Assembly (NCBI RefSeq): GCF_030272615.1
Contig: NC_081415.1
Location: 622,665,740-622,729,739, forward strand
Direction of reading: 5' to 3'
Source: Cryptomeria japonica
Lineage: Eukaryota > Streptophyta > Pinopsida > Cupressales > Cupressaceae
Length of the DNA: 64,000 bases
A program made the translations under genes and the position numbers. Under the pieces are notes generated by a model, which searched no databases, had not been told where the DNA came from, and saw nothing but the letters and a program-made list of their open reading frames with translations. Positions 35,158 through 47,178 of this stretch are shown in pieces (the first letter of the stretch is position 1; each line of letters begins with the position of its first letter).

Positions 35158-36315
35158 GGAATCTCTCTCACAACTTTAGCTAGGGCAAGTCCTCTTGCAT
35201 TTAATCAAACCAATCGTGTCAATCCTTGTGGTACTCATGTTAATCACATAGTACTATGTAGCTTATCCTGTTTATCCTAGTGTGTATGTTTATCACATTG
35301 CACTATATCCTATTTTTTCTAGAGCACTCATCTGATTTTATAAATTCAATGACTTATCCTATACTAATCTTAGCAAACCTATCTATTTTAGGGCACCTAT
35401 TGAGTGAATCCTCTCAATAGCTTATGCAATTGGCAACGTATGTCTATCACATAATTGTTAATTCTAGCCTTGTTTTTAGTTTGTCTTCCCTAGGAAACCT
35501 GTTTGAGTGAGTTCTCTCAATAGTTTATCCAATTGACAACATATGTTCATCACAAAACTGTCAAATTTTGCCTTTTCTTGATAAATATGCTTTTTTGCCA
35601 TGCAGAAGCGCCTGTACCAAACACATACATGTTTTTGCATCATAGACGTGCTTTAACAACACAAACGCGACATTGTTATACAAAAATGTAAATTTTCTAC
35701 ATAGATGGGTTTGTTTATCACAATGCAAACATACCTAACATAGACATGATCATATTCGTAAATGCATGCAAAATCAACCTAAACGTGCTTGTTTGTCATA
35801 GACATGGTTAAACCTAACCTAGACGTGATTTTGACCTAAATATCGATTCCATGTTTTTGTCAAACTACTACTAGAATGCATTAAATGCACCATAAATGCA
35901 AAACATACAAAGCAAGGTTAGGGTACATACTAGCTCACCCATGTCATTTGACTGCTGGAACTGTCAGACGCAATCGAATATGTGGACCCTCTTTGCCATC
36001 TCTCTTGTACTGTTGACTTCTCTCTAGGTGCTCTACTCTGTTCTGATCTCTTGAGAGCTATGGATGCCAATGAGGATGTTTTCTATTGAGCCTACATTTA
36101 TAGGCTGCCTAACCCTAGTCTGCCATTTCAGTTTCTTCCTTCCCAAGTTAGACTTTTTTTCTCATCTGACTTTGTCACCCTTATCCTATCAGTATCGAGA
36201 GATTGTTTGGAATTTTCATCCAATATCTCGAGGGGACATATCATTCTCATCTTAGGGAAACTTTGTATTAGTTTATCTTATCTTCTTTGAGCCAACGTGA
36301 TAGGATACATTGTCT
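35158..36315. other. Relic D non-coding region upstream of the PMD gene
   Basis: No gene. Contains a tandem duplication of about 115 bp (35399-35510 versus about 35505-35570 onward: GAGTGA.TC.CTCTCAATAG, TATG.TCATCACA) and a cluster of short ACATAGACATG/CCTAGACGTG repeats at 35585-35850. It may hold the promoter of the antisense gene. Confidence 0.5.
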
Positions 36316-36330
36316 CAAAGAGGGGCAAAA
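36316..36330 (+). other. Relic D polypurine tract
   Basis: CAAAGAGGGGCAAAA immediately precedes TGTAGACATC. It sets the plus orientation of D and equals the tract used by element B. Confidence 0.8.
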
Positions 36331-37076
36331 TGTAGACATCTAAAATTGTCCTAGCTTAATTAAATAAATAATTTATTTATTTAATTATTTAATCGTAAGT
36401 CTTCCATTAATTAATAGTTAATTAATTCATTTAACCTTTTCTAGCCTTTCCTCATTTAAATAATTTATTTAAATTATCTTTCTCTTAAATTAAATAAATA
36501 TATATTTTATTTAATTGGTCCCACTTCCTCTATTAATTAAATAAATATTTATTTCTTTAATTAATTCATTAGCTTTTTCCTTCATGACACATGTCATTTA
36601 TCTCTTAATTTTCCTCTACCTACCCCTTTCATTATTTTATTATTTCTTCTACCTATCCTTTAATCGTAGCCGATCATTTATTTCTTTCACCTCTTAATCT
36701 TATCCCTCTATTTTTTAAAGTATCTTCAATATAAGAGGATACTCTCATCATTATCAACTCTAAACAGTATTGTATGCAATCAAATCTTCTTGCAATCAAG
36801 TGACTTCACAACCACAATCCATTCTTTGTTGAGCTCTTGTGCACATACAAAATCTGAGAGCAAATATATCAAACAAGATCAATGGAGATAGGAGACAATG
36901 GAGATTGAAGCCCTACTTAGCATGTGAATGGTATTATTACTTAATTTGTGGATTTGTATGTTATTAGGTATCTTCATTGGTGTATGGTGAATGTTTTATT
37001 ATATGACCAGGGTTTATTGTGGTTGGATCTTTGTGGTTTTACAATATTTTATCATCATCATTTTTCACCGTATACA
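36331..37076 (+). repeat. Relic D 3' LTR
   Basis: 746 bp, TGTAGACATCTAAAATTGTC...CGTATACA. It is AT-rich with TTAATTAA tracts, then a C/T-rich block and U5-like end. The next bases (37077) are the GTTAGG codons of Copia-2, so D entered Copia-2 coding sequence; the left GTTAG copy is lost with the D left end. Confidence 0.7.
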
Positions 37077-40070
37077 GTTAGGTTTGGTGATGACAGAGCT
37101 GGTATAATGCATGGTAGAGGTTCTATTTCTCTTGATGGTAAGCACAATACATGATGTCTTGTATGTAGAAGGACTAAAGCATAATCTTCTAAGTATTGGA
37201 CAGATGGTTGACAAGCAATATGATCTTCGATTCAAGAATGGGATGTGTATAATATTGAGTAGTTTCAAAAATGAGATTGCATCAGGTAGAAAGACAAAAG
37301 GTAACATCTTTCACTTGAATGCTGCTGGTAAAAGTTGTTTGATTGTGCAGATTGATGAAAGTTGGTTATGGCATTTAAGGACTTGTTTTGATAGCTTGAT
37401 TAAGATAAGTTCTACTCAGGTAGTAAGAGATCTTCCTAGATTGATGAAGCCTACTAACTCTATATGCAAAGAATGTGAATTGGGGAAGCAAACCATAGTT
37501 TCTTTCAAAAGTAAAATAATGTTTTTCTAATGGATTGTTGGATCTTGTGCATACTGATTTATGTGGTCCCTCTAGAGTCAGAAGTTTGCAAGGAGATAAA
37601 TATTTCATGTTGCTGATTGATGATTATTCAAGGATGATGTGGGTTACTTTCTTAAGGGAAAAGTCCGAAGCATTATAGAAAATCAAGATTTTCAAAGCTA
37701 TGGTCGAGATAGGGACAAGATTGAAGCTAAGTATCTAAGTTCTGATAGAGGAGGTGAATTCACTTTTGGTGAATTCAATACATTCTGTGAAGAGCATGGG
37801 ATAAGAAGATGATTATCTGCTCCAAGAACCCCTCAGCAAAATGGAGTAGTGGAAAGGAAGAACAAAGCCATTCAGGAAACTGCTAGAATAATGATGATTG
37901 AAGGAAATGTTCCAAATGTCTATTGGAGAGAAGCTCTGAGTACTATTGTTTACACTCTTAACTGGGTGCATATCAAAGGTGATATTGAGGTTAGATTCCT
38001 TATGAATTATGGTTTGGTCATGCTCCCATTGTTAGATATTTCAGGATTTTTGGAGGAAAATCTTATATTAGAAGAGATGAAGATTTAGGGAATTTTTATG
38101 CTAGATGTGATGAACGAATATTTCTTGGTTATTCTATTAAAAGCAAGGCCTACTGGTGCTATAATAAGAGATTGAGGAAGACAGTTGAGAGTTCTAATGT
38201 AAGAGTTGATGAAGGCATGGAGAGACAACCCAGATCCTCCAGATATGATTCAGATGATTAGAATGATAGCTCTGATAAAGGTAAGCAAGTTCTGACCCAA
38301 AACCAAGTTTAGATTGCTTCGGTGAATCCAATGACTCAAGGAGAAGGAAATAGTGCAAGTGCAGAAGGAAGAACACAAGAGTCTAAAAATAAAAAAATCC
38401 TAAGACTCCCAGGTATGTGAGATTAAATCATTTAAAAAATCAGATTATAGGAGATAAAAATAAAGGTGTTCAGACTAGGAGAAGAATTGCAGAAGATCAA
38501 GTTGAGTAGTATTGTTTGATTTCTAAGATTGAACCTAAGGATGTGGGTGAAGCATGTAAATATGAACATTGGGTGAAAGTTATGGAAGAAGAATTGCATC
38601 AAATGTAAAAGAATAATACATAGATTGTTGTTCCCAGACCAAAAGACAAAAATGTAATTAGAACTAAATGGGTTTTCTGGAATAAATTTAATGAGGAAGG
38701 TGAAGTTGTTAGGAACAAAGAAAGACTTGTTTGAAAAGGATATTCTTGGATGAAAGGAATTGATTTTGAGGAGACTTTTTCTCCGGTGGCAAGAATTGAA
38801 GTTGTAAGATTATTTCTTTCTTATGCTGCTTATAGGGATTTCAAAGTCTATCAGATGGATGTCAAGTCAACATTTCTAAATGGTGAGTTGGAAGAAGAGG
38901 TGTACATAGAGAAACTAGATGGATTTCAATTGATAGATCAAGGTGACAAGGTTTGCCTGTTGAGAACAACATTGTATGGATTGAAGCAAGTGCCAAGAGC
39001 ATGGTATGCCAGATTGGATGAGTATCTGTTGACACTTGGATTGAATAAAGGTACTAATGATAATAATCTATATTCCAAGATTGATCATGATAACATTCTG
39101 ATTGTTGAAGTTTTTGTTGATGATATCATTTTTGGAGGAAATGATAATTTGTGCAAAGAGTTTGCTAATGAATTGCAGAATAAATTTGAGATGTCTATGA
39201 TTGGTGAGATAAAATTCTTTTTGGGATTGCAAATTACTCAGTTAGATAAAGGTATCTTCATTTCTTAGTCAAAGTATGTGAAGGAATTGTTGAAGAAGTT
39301 TGGATTAGAAGATTCAAAGCCAGTTGGAACCCCTATGGTGACTGGATGTAAATTGACTAAGGATGATGATTCCTCTAAAGAAAATTAGATGAGTTCTAGA
39401 TCTATGATTGGTGGACTGTTATATTTGACTCAGACTAGACTGGATATCATTAATGTTGTTTGTTTTGCTACTAGATTTCAAGCCGATCTTAAGGAATCTC
39501 ATGTTGTTGCAGTTAAAAGAATATTTAGATATCTAAAAGGAACTGTTGATTTTGGTTTATGGTACCCTAAAGATGATGATTTTACTTTGAGTACCTTTAC
39601 TGATGCTGATTGGGCAGTTGATGTTGATGACCAGAAGAGTACTAGTGATGGTATATTTTTTCTTGGGTAAGAGATTGGTTTCATGGTTGATTAAGAAACA
39701 TAATTCCATTTCTTTATCTACTGTAGAGGCATAATACATTGTTGTTGCTAACAATTATACTCAGGTGGTTTGGATGAAGACGATGTTGAAAGATATTGGA
39801 ATTGTGTATGATGATCCTATTGCTATTTACTGTGATAATTTAAGTGCTATTAATATTTCCAATAATTTGGTGTTGCATTCAAAGACTATGCATATATCTA
39901 TCAAGTTTCATTTTTTGAGAGAGAAGGTAAATGAGAAAGAAATCAGATTGGAATATGTATCGACAAAGGAACAGATTGCATATATTTTCACAAAGCCTTT
40001 TCCTAAGGATACTTTTGAGTATCTCAAAGAGAAGTTAGGGGTGATTGCCCCTCTTGATTAGAACTAAGGT
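37077..40070 (+). pseudogene. Copia-2 pol fragment: GAG-pre-integrase, integrase, RT, RNase H
   Basis: Begins mid-domain at VRFGDD, which matches the same site in Copia-3. Segments: YVEGLKHNLLSIGQMVD, IDESWLWHLR and CKECELGKQ (GAG-pre-integrase); DLCGPSRVRSLQGD, RGGEFTF and PQQNGVVERKN (integrase); [46 protein letters not shown] and FVDDIIFGG (RT); FTDADWAVDVDD and YCDNLSAINIS (RNase H). It ends near 40061. Frames change between about 38090 and 38750 and again near 39665, with many stops, so it is more decayed than Copia-1 or Copia-3. Strong similarity to Copia-3 shows both belong to one copia family. Gag and protease are missing. Confidence 0.88.
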
Positions 40071-40294
40071 GCATTGGTATGCATCCATTCGATACATTTC
40101 ACAACTATATCTTGTGATTCGTATTGATGAGGTGGTTGCTCAATGGGAATAGTTAGATGTTCAGATTTGTGAGATTCTGTGTTTGCAAATTTGTACCTTT
40201 GCCATTGATGTCAAAGGGGGAGAGAATTATTTGTATTCTTTGACATTGATTGTTTTTCACATCATATGTTGCCATCAATGCCAAAGCGGGAGAT
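40071..40294 (+). other. Copia-2 3' untranslated region and polypurine tract
   Basis: Non-coding, ending GCCAAAGCGGGAGAT directly before the 3' LTR. An earlier GTCAAAGGGGGAGAG (about 40210-40224) resembles a second, upstream polypurine tract. Confidence 0.8.
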
Positions 40295-41662
40295 TGTTGG
40301 ATATTGTTGGATGTGTGCTACAAATATGTGCTTATGAGATATCTTTGAGTATTCAAGAAATGTGTTGTCATTGATGTCAACATTTTCTCTATCTAGTGCA
40401 GTGATGTAGTGAGGTTCAGTTAGTTGGTTTGTGCTCAGTGTTTGCAGATTAAAGTGTTTGTGATGTGATACCTCTAGTTTATTCAGCGCAAGTGTCAGAG
40501 GTCCACATGAAGATTTGAGTGAGTTATGAGTATTTGTGTTTTGGCCAATTTTTCTGTTATTCAGTATGGCCAATGTTTAATATTTTGATCTGCATTGCTT
40601 CACATTGTAATATTTTGATTTGCAGATTTGGAATTATGTTTGGGACATTGATGTGTGTCCTTAATTCAATTGGTTTGTGGTTTGGAGCTCCATAAGTGAT
40701 TTTCCCAAGTTGACAGTTAGTTCAGTTAATGTTCTTAAGGTCCAGTCTGATGATATCAATGATTCTAGTAATTTGAGTTGATGCAGATTTTGCTATGATA
40801 ATTCATGATGCTTGTGGATGTTTCTAGATCATGTGTTATTTGTTTTGGTGGTCCACATTGATCGGTGATTGCGTTATTGATGATTTTCTTTGGTTCGATG
40901 GTGTTATTCATGTCCTTGGACAACATGATGCTTATAGCATGCTGCGGATGTTTGAGATATAATTCTTGGAGGTGTTTCATATTCGAGGTGGTGATTTAGG
41001 TCCATGCTCATATGTCTTAGCCAACATTGTTTTGGTCCGCATTTGATATTGTAGCATGTATGGTTATATTTTTATAATTAGGTGATATGTGTTGAGCTGA
41101 ACTTGATGATATTGATCCAAGGTTGATGTCATGTATAAATAAATACATAACATATTTGTAATTAAGTGTGTTGTGTCGTGGATGAGTGTATGTGTGAATA
41201 ATGTATTGATCTTTCAGAGGCAGGGCAAAAGTGTGAGAAGAGGAAGTTATATGTGCTTAACAAGAACTATAACCGGACATGAGGAGATGCTATTCTATTA
41301 GTTCGTGATCTTTTAGATCTAATCTAAATGTGTTTGTAAGATAGTGAGTCTTCCCAAGGTTGTTGCCCTTTGTTGTTTTTGAGCAGTGAGCTCTAGGAAG
41401 TGTACTTGAATGCATGTGCATTCCCCATTGTAATATTTTATATACTTCTAACAGGGTATCATCATATTGTAGGTAGGTTCCCACCATGGTTTTTCCCTTA
41501 ACTTGGCTTCCAACAACAAAACTCTTGGTGTTATGTGTGTTCTTGTTATGTTGTTGATTTATGCTTTCACTGTTAATAATTAGATTTGAGATTAAAGTAA
41601 GTTGCTCTAAGGTTTGGTGACAATTGATTCACCCCCCTCAGTTGTCTGCCCTATTTTCATCA
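40295..41662 (+). repeat. Copia-2 3' LTR
   Basis: 1,368 bp, TGTTGGATATTG...TTTTCATCA. The end contains TTGATTCACCCCCCTCAGTTGTCTGCC, whose motif (TTCACCCCCC...CAGTTGTC) also marks the Copia-3 LTR end, again linking the two. It is followed by ATCCT and the satellite. Confidence 0.9.
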
Positions 41663-41667
41663 ATCCT

Positions 41668-42840
41668 AAGGGATCATATGGTGTTTTAATATGTGTGGCC
41701 CCTTAGGACCCCATATGACCCCTAACGACACCATATGACCCCTCAAGACACCATATGACCCCTTTTAACATCCTAGTACATGACATGACCCCTTATGACA
41801 CCATATGACCCCTTAGGACAATATTATGTCCTAATAGGTCATATGGTGTCCTTAGGGGTCATATGGTGTCCCAAGGAGTCATATGATCTTCTAACACATG
41901 TGTGGCCCCTTAGGATCCCATATGATCCCTAACGACACCATATGATGCCTAATGACACCATATGATCCCTTAAAACACCATATGACCCCTCACGATATTA
42001 TATGACCCCTTAGGACCATATGATGTTCATATGGTGTTCTAAGGGGTCATATGGTGTTCTAACACATGTGTGGACCCTTAAGAACCCAAATGACTCCTAA
42101 TGACACCATATGACCCCTTGGGACACCATATGACCCCTTAGGACAATATGATGTCCGAATGGGTGATATGGTGTCCTAAGGGCTCATATGGTCTTCTAAC
42201 ACATGTGTGGCCCCTTAGGACCCCATATGACCCCTTAGGATACCACATGACCCCTTCTAACATCTTAGTACATGACATGACACAATATAACCCCTTAGGA
42301 CAATACAATGTCCTAATAGGTCATATGGTGTCCTAACGGGCCATATGGTGTTTTAACATATATGTGGCCCCTTAGGACCCCATATGACCCCTAATGACAC
42401 CATATGAACTCTTAGGACACCATATGACTCCTTAGGTCACCATTTGACCCCTCAGATCACCATATGATCTCTAAGGACCATATTATGTTCATATGGTGTG
42501 CTAAGAGGTCATGTGGTGTTCTAGCACATGCATAGCCCCTTAGGACACCATATGACCCCTTAAGACAATATGATGTCCTAATTGGTGACATGGTGTCCTA
42601 AGGGGTCATATGGTGTTCTAACACACGTGTGGTCTCTTAGGACCCATGTGACCACTAATGACACCATATGACCACTTAGGACATAATATGACCCTTAAGG
42701 ACAACGTCAAACCCCTTAGGACACTGTGATGTCCATATGGTGTCTTAAGGGGTCATACATGGTATTCTAACACATGCATGGCCGCTTAGGAAAATATGGT
42801 GTCCTAGTCATATGGTGTCCTAAAGGGTCATATGGTGGAA
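41668..42840. repeat. 20-bp satellite, right half
   Basis: Same unit and long-range phrase as 11971-15102, here in the same polarity as the right part of the left half (TTCTAACACATGTGTGGCC). It ends at CATATGGTG before a purine-rich tract. Confidence 0.9.
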
Positions 42841-42972
<132 letters not shown>

Positions 42973-42977
42973 GGGGA

Positions 42978-43122
42978 TGTAAGGTCCCGGAGACAACTGA
43001 GAGGGGCAGGGTGAATCAGTTGTCAAATAATTTAAACCAAAAACAATTTAACCAACTTAACGCTTAATACCAGTAAACCAGTTATATATGCCAGTAGACA
43101 GTTTTAACAGTTATTTGCTATA
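42978..43122 (-). repeat. Copia-3 3' LTR, distal part
   Basis: TGTAAGGTCCCGGAGACAACTGAGAGGGG...: the reverse complement of the CACCCCTCTCAGTTGTC type end seen in Copia-2. It continues at 58915 after removal of element F. The last five bases (CTATA) are the F target duplication. The exact start could be 42972 or 42978. Confidence 0.7.
43118..43122. repeat. Target-site duplication, element F left (CTATA)
   Basis: CTATA here and at 58910-58914 flank the F LTRs exactly. Confidence 0.92.
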
Positions 43123-43243
43123 TATTGGGCTCATATACAAATTTCCATTCTATATGGACCCCTGTTTGTAATCATGCTGGTCTAGTTCATTGGTCGAAAA
43201 CTTGTTTAAATTTTACTCTTGTTTTTCGGTCCTTGTTAGTTTT

Positions 43244-43425
43244 CATTGCATTGAACTTGAACTTGAACTTGAACCTTTTTGGTTCAAGCTTCAAAGTTCA
43301 ACAAGCGTTGTTTTGAGCGTCCTTTCTTCCTGTGCAATTTTAAGCTTTGCTAGTCTTACCGACATTTTGCATTCTTTGAACCTTGAACTTGAACCTTTTT
43401 GGTTCAAGGTTCAAGTTCAACATTC
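43244..43425 (+). other. Paired TTGAACC/GGTTCAA hairpins in the F LTR
   Basis: Two clusters (about 43250-43300 and 43376-43424) have repeated TTGAACTTGAACC, a T-run, then GGTTCAAG and GTTCAA, so each can fold on a short loop. Both are conserved in the 3' LTR (about 54284-54330 and 54400-54448). They lie upstream of the LTR gene, where a promoter or an RNA signal would be expected. Confidence 0.7.
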
Positions 43426-43994
43426 GTTGGGTTAATTTTTATTTATTTTTGTGGTGTTCACGCAAGGTTCTGAGTTATATGTTCGAGTTCTTTGGAAGGC
43501 GTGTGACTTGCCATGTGGTGATGGTGCGGGTTTTTAGATCTCGATTGACGATCGCTGAAGGAAAGAATATTCTTTTTCCAGTGATTTGAAATCTGCCATT
43601 TATGGCAAGTATGTGTAAAAATCAGCAATGTCAGAAGAGAAGTGACTTAACGGTTAAGGCGAACCACAGCGAAATCATTTCAAAGTAACTTCACATGAAC
43701 AAGGAGTAATAAGGGCAGTTTTAGTAATGATAGGTAAGATTTTCTCTGCTTTAAAACTAAGTAGTTGTCTCATCACAAGTATTTATTTTTCGTGAGAAGA
43801 TTTTGGGGAAGGAGTTTTCGGAGTGGCAAAATTAGGCAGCGATAAAGGTGTACAAGCAGAGGAAGGTATGTTCAACAATTTTCTAAATTGCTGCAGTTTG
43901 TTTTAAAAGATCCAGGTGTTCTTTAGCTGCTTGTTTTGTGTTCAATTTCCTTCTTCACCAGGGGTTAATTTGGGAAAAAACCACAAACCAGAAG

Positions 43995-46900
43995 ATGAGG
44001 CCTGTTTTACCCAAATTGGTGAGCTTGTCTTCCCTTGTAAGCTCTTTACCGGAATTGGGAGACACAGCCCTGGTTCAACTAGATTTGGAGGTCTTTCTGG
44101 GGAGAATTAAAAATTCAACCACAGACATGATGAAAGATGTGGCTCAGAGCAGTTTATTGGAAGCTGCTGCTTTCCCCACTACTGCTCCTTATCCAGAATT
44201 AGTCTTAGAGTGTATGAATCATTATGACAAGGGCAACATGTGCATAAGGAGAAACAATGGTGAAGTTTTGTTGTCTATTGATAGACAGACGGTAATGGTA
44301 GCTATGGGTATCCCACACTGGGAACCCTATGAAGACTGCACCATTGGTAAATCATATGGGATCTTATCTAAGAAGAAGCAGTATTATAGAACAGTGATTG
44401 CCCAAAATTGGCTAATAAAATTCCAAAAAGGAGGCTCAAGGTTACCGAGACCCTTAACTCGTGAACACTTAATCCCAGTAATCTGAGATGTGGTCATACT
44501 ACTGAGTAGGGTAAAAGGTAATTCTCATTGTTTGTACTGGGAGGACTAGATGTATTTCTTCATCCAGGTTACTCTGGATAAAAATTGGTTTATTGATTGG
44601 GGAACTATTATTGTAGAAAGATTACATGAGGGTCTGAGTAACTATCTTGGAATGTCCAATTTTTATATGTCATCCTATCTGCTATACATGCTTGCCTATG
44701 TTAGAGAGTGGTTCGGGTTGTCACATGTAAAATGGGTTCAAGGTATGAGAATTTATGAGTATCATCCTAATTTAACCTTGAAAGGGCATGTTGATGATTA
44801 CCTCCGTTGGAATGATGTTTTCGCTGGAAGGCTAACCTTTGAGTTAAAAGGAAATTTGCATAGAAGAATGTCCGCGGAAGTGGTTGAACTCGTCAATGTA
44901 TATGGTAGTTTCTTCATACAGTTCAGCCATTTCACTTATTTAAGAGTCAAAGGATTTAAGGGTGAGCCCTTTAGGCTTCCTAGGTACGTCTCAGACTCTT
45001 GCATATTAATTGAGGTATCTAGACAGCTCACTTACATGGCCAAAGATTATGGTGAGGACTCTAACACAAGCGAGATTTTTCCCATTGATTTAGGACATTA
45101 TAGCTGCAGATCAGTTTCTGATGCATTGAACCTTGAGCTTGACTTTAAAAAGTTTCATTTGAAGTCCTTTGTAAAGAGGGATAACTTTGAGAGTAGGGGT
45201 TTCATTCCTCAGTATGTAAAAAAAGTGGTATCTGATCAACATGTCTCTCAGTTGGAAGATTATTGGGAAGGCTGTCGAGATGAATTTGAAGTACGGAGAA
45301 GGAGTTGGTCAAGACTAACTTTGAAGCAAATTCATGATATGAAGTTACCCATGGATACTTCAAGTGTCACTAGTGATGATGAGGATACACTTGACTCTAA
45401 GTTTATGAGACGGGTTCATAATGAACCTCTTCTGGAAGTAGATTGGAACAATAAGATGAGTGATAGTGTTCAGACGCGCACTTTTGGTGTAATCCGGAGG
45501 ACAGAAAATTGGTTGAGGGCTCGTCATTCTCACCCAGCGTGAACCACAAGCCCAAGAAGCAAAAGTGGGAAGAGGAATACTGTGAATAAAATTTCTGTTG
45601 TGACTAACATTCCGGTTTCTGATGCAGGGAAAGTACAGGGAAGGATTAAGGAGGAGAAACCTAGCATCAAGGTCGAATTGCCTGTTGCTGGTCGGGTAAC
45701 CAGATCAAGATCCAAGAAGGGTTTCAAACCGTTGACTTCTCACCTCATTCCTCTTTTGGATCTAGAAGAAACACTGAGCAAAATGACATCCCCGGTTTCA
45801 GAAGCAGACAAGCTTTCGATTGACATTGACACTATTTTTCAGGATTTAGGAACACTTGAGATCCAGTTTCATGTAGGTCATACCACTCCCCCATCCTCAG
45901 TAGGGTTTTCATCCATGTCTTCAAAGGAGCTAACCCTAGCACCAAAATGGCTAAATGACTCCATCTCCAGAAAAAGGAATGTAGTTCCGATTTCAGTATC
46001 AATGGAGGATGTTGTAAGCAAATGCCTGGGAAGGTCTGTGAAGCCTAAAAAGTTAAAAACAGAGTCAATGATTGACTTTGATGAAAATACGAAGCACTGG
46101 ACTACGGATATCGCTAGACCTGGGCTTAACAAAGATGCTTCTATGGCGTCAGAAGTGGATTATGCTGTGGAGTGGATAGATTTGGGAGTCGGAACTAGAG
46201 CTGTGGATGTTAAACACCTGGAGACTTCAACCAAATGAATCATCTCCCATACCTAGAAGGATGAAAGGGACAAGGCTGAGTTGAAATAGAGTTTGACACA
46301 AATGGCTCAATATATCCATGCATGCCTTGCAGAATAGCCCGTTGCCATTATCATAACATTCAGGACCTTTTAGTCCAAAGTCACCTAGCAATCAGAAATT
46401 CTTGGATGAAGTTCATTGAAACAGGATGATCGCCGAGGTTTTCTCAGAATAGCTCACCACAATCATGTGCAAGGCAACCAATTAAATAACCAACTTGGTT
46501 CAGATTTTTAAGGATGTGAATGAGGTCACCAAAATCTTAGATACCGACTTGGTCTCATGGCAGAAGGAGAAGTCTAAATGGACTGTGATTTCAAAGCAGA
46601 TGCGGGATATCCAACATTATGGGCTAGTGAATTTTCTTGCTGAAAACCAAGTGTCAGGCCTGAATGAAGATGTCATGTTCATTTCCAAAGAGAGTATTGA
46701 ATGGCGCAATCAGATTATTGAGCAGGGTTATAATGAGTCAGCTAGCCTGTGCGGTGAATTAACAGCCTTGAGGACAACCATGCAGAAGGACTTGTGGTGT
46801 GTGGATGTTCAATTACTTAAGGAAGACAGTGAAACTATGGAGGACACCATGAAAATGATTAACCAATTCGGCAGTCACATCAGGCAGATTAAGACAGAGA

Positions 46901-47178
46901 AAACCTTGTCGGTGGAAGATTTCACATGGATATCTAAGGTGGAATCAATGCTCACCGTGTGCCTCAATCATCTGGATTGCCACAGGGATAAAGTACAAAT
47001 GGTAAAGAGGAAGAAGGAGCTTTGGAAGCAGAGGGTTATTCATATCAGTTTGCCACACGTAATGGTAATCTAGGAGTTTTCAACGATACATCAAGAGTGG
47101 AGCATGGCCAAGGCAGTGATGGTGTTTGTCCAAGACTCTAATCTGAGTGATAACGTCGAAACAAAGCAATCTGCATGA
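43995..47178 (+). pseudogene. LTR-resident long frame of element F, 5' copy
   Basis: Unrecognised protein of about 1,060 codons, starting at MRPVLPKL. N-terminal half (to about 45540) looks globular, with conserved Trp/Tyr/Pro motifs (LTREHLIPVI, KNWFIDWGTIIVERLHEGL, MSSYLLYMLAYVREWF, VKWVQGMRIYEYHP). A Lys/Arg-rich segment (RVTRSRSKKGFKP) follows, then a helical C-terminal half (NFLAENQVSGLNEDV, WKQRVIH). The layout of the first half weakly recalls the 'putative plant transposon protein' (Transposase_32-like) fold, which I cannot confirm. Stops at 44482, 45541 and 46287 are shared with the 3' copy. Those at 44548, 46236 and 46254 are private, as is a 4-bp duplication near 46317 (ATGCATG) that shifts frame. 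Confidence 0.75.
44478..44567 (+). other. Candidate 90-nt intron in the LTR-resident gene
   Basis: CCCA|GTAATC ... TTTCTTCATCCAG|GTTAC. The 3' end has a good pyrimidine tract and AG kept in both LTR copies. Removal joins HLIP to VTLDKNW in frame and removes both the shared TGA at 44482 and the private TAG at 44548. The donor is only moderate. Length is a multiple of three, so retention is also frame-neutral. Confidence 0.35.

Larger units (their letters stand above)
15103..41662 (+). mobile_element. Copia-2: Ty1/copia element expanded by nested insertions and internally deleted
   Basis: LTRs begin TGTTGGATATTGTTGGATGTG at both 15103 and 40295. The outer flanks are satellite with a mutated GTCCT duplication. 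Of the original element there remain part of the 5' LTR (15103-about 15845), pol from the GAG-pre-integrase domain onward (37077-40061) and a full 3' LTR (40295-41662). Between them lie relic D, a solo LTR, element B and element C. The rest of the 5' LTR, primer site, gag and protease are missing, most simply by a deletion fusing position 15845 to the inside of relic D. Confidence 0.75.
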
